Shown: piece after piece, positions 1-7,733 of the stretch | Position numbering within the stretch: position 1 is the stretch's first letter | How the letters are laid out: every line of letters starts with the position of its first letter | Assembly (NCBI GenBank): GCA_040383945.1 | Contig: JBEICN010000038.1 | Coordinates: forward strand, 1 to 10,049 | Direction of reading: 5' to 3' | Length of the DNA stretch: 10,049 nucleotides | Source of the DNA: CAIVSN01 sp040383945 | GTDB lineage: Bacteria > Patescibacteriota > Gracilibacteria > BD1-5 > UBA2023 | Position numbers and translations under genes: made by a program | The notes under the pieces: model-generated | What the model was told of the DNA's origin: nothing | Database searches by the model: none | Seen by the model: only the letters and a program-made list of their open reading frames with translations

Positions 1-36
1 ACTCAAAGCGTCTTTGTCTCGAAATATATTTGTAAT

Positions 37-1140
37 ATGGATGTAAAACCACTTCGGATCGCTATCGTTTGCGACTGGCTCAAAGATTGGGGCGGCGCCG
101 AACAAGTACTCTACGATATACTCGAGGTAGTACCTCAAGCGGACATATTCTGTCCTACCTTTGATTCAAAAAATTTTCCTGAACTCGAAGGTCGGGTCAC
201 GACGAGTTTCATTCAGAAGATTCCCGTGATTCGTCATCATCCCAAGCTTATTCCATTTTTGCGCACCTACGCATTCGAGTCTATGGATTTCTCCGGATAT
301 GATATAGTTATCTCAAGTTCCAGTGCAGAATCCAAGGGCATAATAACGGGTACCGAAACTCGTCATATCTGCTATTGTCATACGCCTACACGATATTACT
401 GGAGTCATACCCATCAATACATGAAGAATCCCGAATTTGGGTGGCTCAACCCCGTGGCTCGACTCTTGATGCCGTATATGATCCATCGGCTTCGAATGTG
501 GGATTTTCTCGCAGCCCAGCGGGTGGACACATTCATTGCAAATTCTGCCACCACGGCAAAGCGAATCGCTAAGTACTACCGAAGAGCATCCGAAATCATA
601 CATCCTGGAATAGATGAGACGAGATTTACTCTCCAAGTCGAAAAAAAAGACTATTTCCTTGCGCTTGGGAGAATCGTTCCCTACAAACGGTTCGATTTGC
701 TTGTGGAGACCTTCAATCTCAATGGACTTCCTCTCAAAATTGTTACCAGCACTCGAAACCCACTTCAAGAAGAGCTCCAAAAAAAATCGCTGCCGAATAT
801 TGAGTGGGTATTTGATGTCACCAACGATTCAAAAATAGAATTATACCAGAATGCCAGAGCTTTGATATTTCCTCCAGAGGAAGATTTTGGAATGGTACCA
901 GTGGAGGCAATGCTTTGCGGAACTCCCGTAATTGCCTATGGGAAAGCCTGAGCCCTCGAGACATCACTCGACTCAGTGACTGGGGTGATATTCCCAGAGC
1001 AAACACCAGAATCACTACAAGATGCCATCTGAAAATTCCTCAAACTCCAACTCAAACCAAAAAAGATACGCGAGCATGCCATGAAATTTACAAAAAAATC
1101 ATTTCAAAGAAGTTTTCTTGAAGTGCTTGCCAAAGAATAA
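37..1140 (+). CDS. GT4-family glycosyltransferase (possibly mannosyltransferase-like), UGA read as Gly
   Basis: Predicted 367-residue GT-B glycosyltransferase that would transfer a sugar from a nucleotide-sugar donor to a growing surface glycan in the cytoplasm. The N-terminal domain opens with a beta strand and the acceptor-side motif DWGGAE (residues 17-22). The C-terminal domain carries GRIVPYKRFD (211-220) and the EX7E motif around Glu282 and Glu290, followed by CGTPVIAYGKAGALET. The last motif is typical of GT4 enzymes from O-antigen and capsule clusters and is whole only if TGA at 949-951 is glycine; a second TGA lies at 1030-1032. Under the standard code the protein would stop at 304 residues and lose its C-terminal end. 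The stop is TAA. The ATG at 37 fits the usual start, although the frame is open to the window edge, so an upstream start cannot be excluded. There is no Shine-Dalgarno. Donor and acceptor are unknown; mannose is only a guess from family resemblance. Confidence 0.9.
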
Positions 1141-1149
1141 TTTCATGTA

Positions 1150-1171
1150 AAGAAAATACCCACTTTTTCTT
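1150..1171 (+). repeat. Short AT-rich inverted repeat between GT gene and glmS
   Basis: A perfect 7-base inverted repeat, AAGAAAA (1150-1156) and TTTTCTT (1165-1171), with an 8-base loop, lies ten bases after the stop of the first glycosyltransferase. All but one pair are A-T, so the hairpin would be weak, and no clear U-tract follows. It could be a poor terminator, a regulatory site overlapping the glmS -35 box, or chance. Confidence 0.2.
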
Positions 1172-1197
1172 GTCATCGAATCAAAGTATCATACAAT
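1170..1197 (+). promoter_or_regulatory. Candidate sigma70-type promoter for glmS
   Basis: TTGTCA (1170-1175) and TACAAT (1192-1197) sit 16 bases apart, each with one mismatch to the TTGACA/TATAAT consensus. Transcription would begin near 1204, leaving a leader of roughly 18 bases before the glmS ATG at 1223. The position in one of the two large gaps of the window suits a promoter. The call rests on consensus matching only. Confidence 0.45.
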
Positions 1198-1222
1198 GCG
1201 CTAAATTGAAAACTACCTGCCC

Positions 1223-3037
1223 ATGTGCTGAATTTTTGGATATGTCGGAACCACTCCTGGAGCTGAAAAAATCATTCTCGATTGATTGGAAAAATTGGAG
1301 TATAGAGGCTACGACTCGGCATGAATCGCCGTACATGGAAGATCTTGAATTGATGTATATAAATCCATAGGTAAAGTTTCACAACTCAGTACACTCGTAA
1401 GTAGCTCCAAGGCTACCGACAAAAAATACATAAGTGGCATAGGTCATACTCGATGGGCTACACATGGAGTGGTCAACCTAAAAAATACCCATCCACATAC
1501 TGACGAAAAAAAATCCGCTTTTATGGTGCATAACGGCATTATTGAAAATTACCGAGAACTACAAAAAGAGATCGCCGGGACAAAATTTTATGGCAATACC
1601 GACACAGAAGTTGCTGCAAAACTCTTGGCTACTATTACCGGAGAAAGTTTTCTTGGGCGTGTAGAAAAACTTATCACTCGACTGGAATGAGCGTACGCAA
1701 TCGTTCTCATCAACGATCAGGACCCTGCGGAGATGGTTGGAGTGAAATTTGGAAGTCCACTCGTATTTGCCAAAGGGAAAGGGAATGTTTTTTTTCTTGC
1801 ATCCGATGTTAATTGTATAGCGAGCCATACGAGCAATATTGTATACCTAGAGGATGGAGACTTGGTGCATATCAAAAATGGGAAGGCTGTCATCAAACAT
1901 GCCGGGCACACCGTACAACGATGTCACGAAAAAATCGATGTATCCCAGACGCACATAGACAAAAGGGATTTCCCTCATTTTATGCTCAAAGAAATTCATG
2001 AAGCTCCCAATGTGCTTGTCGATGTATTTCGTGGAAGAATACAATTCCAGGAGTGAATCATAACCACGGACGCCTTTCGTAGCCTTCGAGATGTGGATTT
2101 TGACCGAGTAGAGTTTGTTGCTTGCGGTACGTCGTATCATTCTGGACTCTTGGCATCCTATTGGATCGAGGAACTCTCTGACTTGGATACTGGGGTTACG
2201 ATAGCGAGCGAGTTCTTCAGTAGACCGCCACGGATTTCTCCTACTACCCTCTTTGTGTTCATATCCCAGTCGTGAGAAACTGCAGATTCTATCGAGCCAC
2301 TCAAATACCTCAAAGAACATGGAGCCGTGACGCTTGGAATTGTAAATGTTGTAGGATCAACGATTGCTCGACTCACTGGACATGGCCTGTTTACCCGAGC
2401 TGGAGTAGAAGTCGGGGTTGCTGCCACAAAAACTTTTATCGGACAAATCGGAGCGCTCCTGATTCTCAGCCTCTATTTTAGCATTCAAAGCGGAGCTGAC
2501 TTCCGCCGTTATCGATGCATCCTCGATAACATAGAAAATCTTTCCCTATTGGCAAAAGACGTAATTGACATGACGAATGCTATAAAGAAAGTTTCCATCG
2601 AGCTTGCCAAGTATGAGCATATGCTCTTTTTGGGAAGAGGTTCTGGGGTCGCTGTAGCACTCGAAGCCGCCCTAAAGTTCAAAGAGATCACCTATATACA
2701 CGCTCACGGACTTCCTATATGAGAACTCAAGCATGGGTCGCTCGCCCTCATTGACGAAAAGTGTCCATGTGTTGTTTTTGTGCCAGACGATACGTATTTC
2801 AATATGAATACTTCCGCTATTTCCGAGATTCGTGCGCGAGGAGGCAAAATCTGCGCGATTTCACAAAGTCCCATTCCCGAAGCTGAATGGAATATCGTAC
2901 TTCCAAAGACTCATCCGATTTTCTTTTGTTTTCTCGCCTCCATCTGTGGACAATTGCTCGCCTACCATGCAGCTGACGCGCTCGGTCGAGACATTGACAA
3001 GCCAAGAAATCTCGCAAAGAGTGTAACGGTACGCTAA
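1223..3037 (+). CDS. glmS: Glutamine--fructose-6-phosphate aminotransferase (glucosamine-6-phosphate synthase)
   Basis: GlmS (EC 2.6.1.16) makes glucosamine-6-phosphate from fructose-6-phosphate and glutamine, the first committed step to UDP-GlcNAc for peptidoglycan and glycans; it is cytosolic. The 604-residue product is near the 609 of E. coli. The N-terminal glutaminase starts MCGI, with Cys2 the nucleophile after Met removal, which fixes the start. TRWATHG (76-82), HNGIIEN (103-109) and the DTE around 127-129 bind glutamine. Two SIS domains follow, with ACGTSYHSG (300-308), SQSGET (348-353), ALKFKE (483-488) and ELKHG (501-505), and the C-terminal LAKSVTV carries the lysine that reaches the active site. 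Eight in-frame TGA codons (1229, 1283, 1322, 1346, 1688, 2054, 2273, 2720) read as Gly; those at residues 3, 34, 351 and 500 are conserved glycines. One oddity is HAHGLPIGE, where the family usually has HAEAYxAGE. Stop TAA; galE follows after 22 bases. Confidence 0.97.
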
Positions 3038-3059
3038 CGCAAATCAGTAAATCTACTTC

Positions 3060-4067
3060 ATGAAACCACGAATACTCCTCACGGGCGGACTTGGATACAT
3101 AGGCTCGCATACCTGCGTCGTTATGGAACAAGCTGGATTTGATACTGTTCTTCTCGACAACCTCTCCAATTCGAGTCTCGACACGCTCACTGGCATCGAA
3201 AACATTCTGGGTTATCGTCCAATTTTTTATGATGCCGATATTCGGAATCGAGGACAAATTGCTTCGATTTTGGCGAGTCATCACTTTGATGGAGTGATTC
3301 ATTTCGCTGGACTAAAATCCGTTGGAGAAAGCGTTGCAAACCCCTTTGAATACTACGACAACAATATCCGTGGATCGTTTGTTTTGTTTGATGAATTGGA
3401 AAAAATCGGGCTTCGGAATATCGTGTTTTCGTCGAGCGCTACGGTGTACTCCCAGGACAATACGCTTCCCCTCGTAGAAACCTCGAGACTCGGAACCACC
3501 AACGCCTATGGCAGCTCCAAACTCTCTCTGGAACTCGTCCTTCGTGACCTCTCCTCAGCCAAGCAGTGGAATGTATTTGCCCTACGGTATTTTAATCCCA
3601 TCGGAGCACATCCATCAGGCATAATCGGAGAGCGGCCCAGTGGTATTCCCAATAATCTGTTACCATATGTGCTCGATGTGGCTGTTGGAAAGCGGGAAAT
3701 GGTGAGTGTTTACGGGAACGACTATGATACGATTGATGGTACTGGAGTTCGAGACTATATCGACGTGAACGATCTGGCAAATGCCCATCTCCTCGCTATC
3801 AGGAAGCTTTTGACATCTGATACAGCTGGGTTTCTTGCGATAAACATCGGGACATGAAAAGGTACCAGTGTTCTGGAAATGATTGAACATGTGAGAAAAT
3901 CCAGCGGTAAGGATATCCCCTATGCTATTTGTGATCGACGTCCGTGAGATCTTGCGAGCGTGTATACCGATCCGGCACTTGCATTTGAGGTTCTCGGATG
4001 GAAGGCCGAGCATTCTGTGGCGGAGTCCGTGGCGAGTGCGTGGAGATTTGTATCCGAAAACTCATAA
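3060..4067 (+). CDS. galE: UDP-glucose 4-epimerase (possibly also acting on UDP-GlcNAc)
   Basis: Extended short-chain dehydrogenase/reductase that interconverts UDP-glucose and UDP-galactose (EC 5.1.3.2) through a tightly bound NAD, supplying donors for the neighbouring glycosyltransferases. The 335-residue protein matches the usual length of about 338. The Rossmann motif is TGGLGYIGS (residues 8-16). The catalytic residues are seen as Ser126 in SSSATVY and Tyr150/Lys154 in YGSSK. NPIGAHPSG and VRDYIDVNDLA are typical GalE segments. Two TGA codons (3855-3857 and 3945-3947) fall on the conserved glycines of NIGTGKGT and RRPGDLASVY. Read as stops they would remove the last quarter of the substrate domain. 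The residue aligned with the E. coli gatekeeper Tyr299 appears to be Val301, which may allow N-acetylated sugars. The stop is TAA, and the next gene starts three bases later, so the two are probably cotranscribed. Confidence 0.95.
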
Positions 4068-4070
4068 TCC

Positions 4071-5237
4071 ATGCGCTTCAAAGATATCCACCTCATCCAA
4101 TTCCTCCCCTACTTCCCACCCCACAAGGGTGGACTCGAAGATGTCGCAGAATGGATAAGTTCCGAGTACCAGACTGCAGGTTATGGAAACGTGCTCAATG
4201 TGACTTTTTCTGTAGGTCAGCTCCAATCTCACGGTTCATACAACACCAATGGCGCACGTGTGATCGTGCTTCCCGCATTTGACCTCGTGAAGAATTTTCC
4301 GGTGCCCAAGATTTGGAGTCCTGAGTTTTGGCAGGCATTGCGGGAAATACGGGAATTTGGGGGTGATATCGTCCAAACTCATACGAGATTTTTCCTGTCG
4401 AGCTTCCTCGGGGGTATCTACGCAAAACTTCGTCGAAAAAAATGGGTGCACATCGAGCATGGCAGTGGATATGTGGTTTCCGATCAAAAACTCGTCACAT
4501 TTTTTTCACGTTTCTTCGACCGTACCATTGGCTCGTGGATACTCAGGCATGCTGACCACGTCATCGCGATCAGCGAAGCCTGCAAAGCATTTGTACATAA
4601 AGAATTCGTCAATCGGGAAGTCACGGTTATCTATCGAGGTATGAGCCTACCTGAAGTCCCAAGAATTCCATCGACTGATGGAAAAATTCATATTACCTTT
4701 GTTGGTCGGCTCGTCTATCTCAAAGGCGTATCATATCTACTAGAAGCCATAGAGCGACTCGTATCCGAAGGGGTAACCGATTTTTCTTGTCGTATCGTTG
4801 GGGACGGAGAAATGCGAACAGAGCTCGAAAATACCGTACAAGAGAATTCACTCGGAGCTTATGTCGAATTCCTAGGATTCCGAAGCAAGGAAGAAATACT
4901 CTCGAGTATTCTCCCATCGACGGATATCTTCGTGAATCCGAGTCTGCAGGAAGGTTTACCAACTACGGTCGTGGAAGCCCTACTTTCTCGGTGCGCGGTG
5001 GTCGCGACGGATGTAGGAGGCACCAGAGAAATATGCAACGGGGAAGATTTGAAAATTATTGCTCCGGGAGATGTGGATGTGCTCGCGGAAGGATTGAGGT
5101 CAATGTTTTCTATATATCGGGAAACCTCGGGTACGTCGTATAATGTCGTGAAAGAAAAGTTCGATGCGAGGGGGAATATTGGGAGAATGTATGAAGTGTT
5201 CAAAAATATTGTCGGAAAACAAAACAAAGATTTTTAA
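4071..5237 (+). CDS. GT4-family glycosyltransferase without UGA codons
   Basis: A 388-residue GT-B glycosyltransferase of the GT4 type. The N-terminal acceptor domain has FLPYFPPHKGGLED (11-24), the usual phosphate-side glycine loop after strand 1, and HIEHGSG (127-133). The C-terminal donor domain has FVGRLVYLKGV (210-220), RIVGDGEMR (241-249) and an EX7E motif with Glu294 and Glu302 in QEGLPTTVVEA, followed by ATDVGGTREI. The nucleotide-sugar donor is not readable from sequence. It begins three bases after galE, which suggests translational linkage and use of a donor made by that epimerase. Unlike every neighbour it has no in-frame TGA among roughly 33 glycines, so it reads the same in the standard code; this may be chance or recent transfer from a standard-code donor. 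The stop is TAA. No Shine-Dalgarno precedes the ATG. Confidence 0.93.
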   Translation: MRFKDIHLIQFLPYFPPHKGGLEDVAEWISSEYQTAGYGNVLNVTFSVGQLQSHGSYNTNGARVIVLPAFDLVKNFPVPKIWSPEFWQALREIREFGGDIVQTHTRFFLSSFLGGIYAKLRRKKWVHIEHGSGYVVSDQKLVTFFSRFFDRTIGSWILRHADHVIAISEACKAFVHKEFVNREVTVIYRGMSLPEVPRIPSTDGKIHITFVGRLVYLKGVSYLLEAIERLVSEGVTDFSCRIVGDGEMRTELENTVQENSLGAYVEFLGFRSKEEILSSILPSTDIFVNPSLQEGLPTTVVEALLSRCAVVATDVGGTREICNGEDLKIIAPGDVDVLAEGLRSMFSIYRETSGTSYNVVKEKFDARGNIGRMYEVFKNIVGKQNKDF

Positions 5238-5246
5238 ACTATTTTG

Positions 5247-5275
5247 CAAAAAGACAGATTTTACGTATCTTTTTG
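5247..5275 (+). repeat. AT-rich inverted repeat in the 70-base gap
   Basis: CAAAAAGA (5247-5254) and TCTTTTTG (5268-5275) form a perfect 8-base inverted repeat around a 13-base loop, starting ten bases after the stop of the preceding glycosyltransferase. It could be a weak terminator or a regulator site. It resembles the AAGAAAA/TTTTCTT repeat in the other large gap. The rest of the gap (5276-5307) is AT-rich with a tiny CTCA-TT-TGAG palindrome (5277-5286) and a T-run after it. A very weak promoter-like pair, TTGCAA (5244) and TATCTT (5266), overlaps the repeat. None of these is convincing alone. Confidence 0.25.
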
Positions 5276-5307
5276 GCTCATTTGAGAGTAATTTTTAATA
5301 AAGTAAT

Positions 5308-5913
5308 ATGTTTGAACATAGTGGAAATAACAGGGCTCAGAGCAAATATGTTACTTACCTTAATCCAAAGATTCAAAAAATACTTATAACAAAAGATTCA
5401 GTCCTTGATATTTGATGTGCCAGTGGCTGGCTAATGCACTATCTGAATCCCAAAGCTAAGTACACCGGAATTTCCTATAGTCAATCAGATATCGATGTCA
5501 TACGGAAAAAAGGTCAAACTGCACACCTGGTTAATCTTGACAAGGAAAAACTTCCCCTTGAAGATCAATCGGTTGATTGCATTTTCGCGAGCCATATACT
5601 CGAGCATTTTGAAAAATCCGAACTCATTAACCTGATGAACGAGTGTTATCGTGTTCTCAAGAAAGACGGGGAAATTATTCTAATTACCCCGACTGATTAC
5701 AACCCATTCTTTTATGCGGAATGGACTCACATTAAGCCATTTAACCACGGAAGCCTACCTGGACTCCTACGAGATTTCGAATTTCGTGAAGTAGACTGGA
5801 TGTACCCAAAGCTCAGCTTTCTTCCAAAAACACTACAAGCAATACTGAGATTCCCGCTTTTCTTTTTAAAGCCGTTCCTCTGGAAAGAAGTCGTGGCATT
5901 TGGTAAGAAGTAA
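5308..5913 (+). CDS. Class I SAM-dependent methyltransferase (Methyltransf_11-like)
   Basis: A 201-residue class I methyltransferase with the Rossmann-like SAM fold. Motif I is VLDIGCASGW (32-41), whose first glycine, Gly36, is the TGA at 5413-5415. Without that reading the SAM-binding loop would be split, and a standard-code caller would start at the internal ATG at 5434. LPLEDQSVDCIFASHILEHF (82-101) is the typical post-motif segment, and YRVLKKDGEIILITP (114-128) resembles the Methyltransf_11 beta-5 region. The acceptor is unknown; lying between two glycosyltransferase genes, it may methylate a sugar hydroxyl or a carboxyl of the glycan, which is inference. The ATG at 5308 is chosen because it keeps motif I and about 30 residues before it. 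The stop is TAA; the next gene follows after 12 bases. Confidence 0.88.
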
Positions 5914-5925
5914 TTTCTACCACCC

Positions 5926-7050
5926 ATGCCCAAACTAAAAATATTCTTCAATCAAAAACCCCTTCACCGCGAACGTCAGGCCGATACGGCGAAGTTTGCG
6001 GCGAAGTTTTTCGATGTGATTTCTCCATTGAAGCAAGCCGTCAATAACCTTACAACGCACAAAAAACAGGAGAAATCGCTCGTATTGAAGACTATTACCT
6101 TCCTTATTGCTAATATTCCTATTATCAATCTGCGAAAGATGTCCTCGCTCTCGGAAAAAGCAGACATAATATATACCTGGGGGGATATTCCGCTTTTTCC
6201 AAAGAAGCCATATATGGTCGAGCTTGACAATCCCTATGTACTAACTCTCTACAATGCATTCGCATTCCGACTCTATAGACCTATTATCAAGCGATTACTC
6301 ATGTCTTCGAAATGTCATAAAATTGTATGTATTTCGGATGCCTGCCGTAAAAGCCTTATCCGGGAGTTAGGAAACGAACTCGCGAGCAAAACTATCGTGC
6401 TGTATCCGAGAATCCGAGAAGAATCGTTGGTACAAAGAGATAATTCCTGAAAATTCATCCATTTTCTCTTCGTCGGACTCGCCGGAAAATCCAAATGACT
6501 TCCTGAAGCGCTTGCCGCATTCAACCAGATTAAAAATGATTCAATAATCTTTAATATTATAGGTTTTCATGATCCAGTGACAGAGAATCAATACCGCTCT
6601 GATCCAAGAATTATTTTTTTGGGAAAACTACCGAGGGAGGAAATCTTGAATAAGTATATGCCCAATTGCGACGTCCTACTTTTTCCAACCTACCTTGAAT
6701 CCTTTGGAATGGTAGCTTTAGAGGCTCTTTCACGGGGTATGAGTATTATTACTACAAATATCTATGCTCTCCCCGAGATGGTCATTGATGGATACAATGG
6801 ACGAGTCCTCCCCCATCCATTCTATGCTCCAAACAAAGACGGGTTTGTAGATATCCAGGATATTCTTCCAACCCTTGAATTAAAGCTAGGGGAGCAGGTA
6901 CTCAATTCCAAACTCAAGGATGGTATCGTCGAATCCATAGAACAAGCCATTCTCAATTACCCGCAGTGGCGAGTCAATTCCTCCAAAATCTACGAGGAGA
7001 AATTCTCCGAAAAGGCTTGGGAAAATTCATTTACCTCCTTATTCGAATAA
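5926..7050 (+). CDS. Divergent GT4-like glycosyltransferase, UGA read as Gly
   Basis: A 374-residue protein whose C-terminal half is a clear GT-B donor domain: FLFVGLAGKSKGLPEAL (180-196), DPRIIFLGKLPREEIL (226-241), CDVLLFPTYLESFGMVALEA (248-267) with the EX7E pair Glu258/Glu266, then PEMVIDGYNGRVL. The N-terminal half is diverged; it lacks the glycine-rich GGxE loop of its neighbours but keeps DIIYTWGDIPLF and KIVCISDACRKSL, as in the interdomain region of GT4 enzymes. Two TGA codons, 6448-6450 (Gly175) and 6496-6498 (Gly191), lie at the start of the donor domain; the second is the glycine of the usual K-G step. Under the standard code the gene would be split into a 174-residue piece and a fragment. 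In the donor loop the usual GR is GL. Donor and acceptor are unknown. The stop is TAA, two bases before the next ATG. Confidence 0.88.
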
Positions 7051-7052
7051 CT

Positions 7053-7730
7053 ATGAAAATCACGGAATTCTACCAACAGAGGTACAACCCAGAATTGTTC
7101 GGAACTTCCCTCTCCGATTGGCAAAAATTTACCTTAGCAGACCTTCGGAAGGAAGACTTAAAGTGAAAAAAGGTGATGGAAGTCGGAATCGGTCCAAACG
7201 GACTTATCTTCCAATTGCTTGTAATGGATATTCAGGATATTGAACTCCTTGGGGTCGACCTCGACACACATATCCTCGAATACCTCAGAAGTATAGGTGT
7301 GAACAATTTCCAGGTGGATATTTCAAGCGAAAAACTTCCTATCGTTGACGGAAATATCGACATTATAATCTTCAACGAAGTTATTGAGCATGTATTCGAC
7401 TGTCAGCATGCAATCAATGAAATATACCGAGTCCTGCGAAAATGAGGCAAGCTATTTATTTCGACTCATAACAGCTTCAACCTGTTCATGCGATTGAAGT
7501 ACCTGTTCGGCTATATCCCTACGCCAAGCCTAGACGTATCTCACGAAACCATGGGTGAGCACATCAGACTCTTTAATCAGAAGCTGCTAAAAAAACTCAT
7601 AGTTAGAGCTGGTTTCAAAGCGGAAAATATCGACAATAGAAGCTGGTTCAAGCTCGGGAAGATTTCATTTTTTACTCACTTTATAACCGGTCTACTTTCT
7701 CGACATCTCTATTTCATCGTAACCAAGTAG
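7053..7730 (+). CDS. Class I SAM-dependent methyltransferase
   Basis: A 225-residue methyltransferase, distinct from the one at 5308. SAM motif I is KKVMEVGIGPNGL (39-51), then LLGVDLD (66-72) with the acidic residue that usually contacts the SAM ribose, VDGNIDIIIFNEVIEHV (98-114) and YRVLRKGGKLFISTHNS (125-141). Two TGA codons, 7164-7166 (Gly38) and 7443-7445 (Gly131), both lie where this family commonly has glycine (LKGKKV and RKGGKL). The C-terminal third has EHIRLFNQKLLKKL, as in SAM methyltransferases of polysaccharide loci. The acceptor is unknown; glycan O-methylation is a reasonable guess from context. It is the only complete gene here ending in TAG. It starts two bases after a glycosyltransferase and ends three bases before the AsnB-like gene, so the three are very likely one transcript. 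Confidence 0.88.
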
Positions 7731-7733
7731 CCC

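Noticed and set aside
1..35. 3' end of an upstream gene (frame ending TAA at 33-35, or the frame ending TAA at 44-46)
   Set aside because: Two frames are possible and only about ten residues are visible, so no gene can be called. Tight spacing makes an upstream neighbour likely.
1141..1222. glmS ribozyme upstream of glmS
   Set aside because: The gap is only 82 bases, too short for the known ribozyme, and I saw none of its pairing elements; the ribozyme is known from Firmicutes.
1229..2722. UGA as selenocysteine or as tryptophan (code 4)
   Set aside because: Trp would give MCWIFG and SQSWET in GlmS and NIWTGKGT in GalE, against invariant glycines, and TGG already serves Trp. Sec would need many SECIS elements and does not fit glycine columns.
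1847..3302. Minus-strand reading frames of 155-161 codons (for example opposite glmS and galE)
   Set aside because: They lie wholly within strongly supported plus-strand genes and show no family motif; they are shadows of the coding strand.
5244..5271. Promoter TTGCAA-16-TATCTT before the methyltransferase gene
   Set aside because: Two mismatches in the -35 and several in the -10 region, overlapping an inverted repeat in AT-rich DNA; too weak to list as a promoter.
949..7445. Widespread pseudogenes or nonsense mutations
   Set aside because: No frameshifts are needed: each gene continues in the same frame through TGA to TAA/TAG with all family motifs intact.
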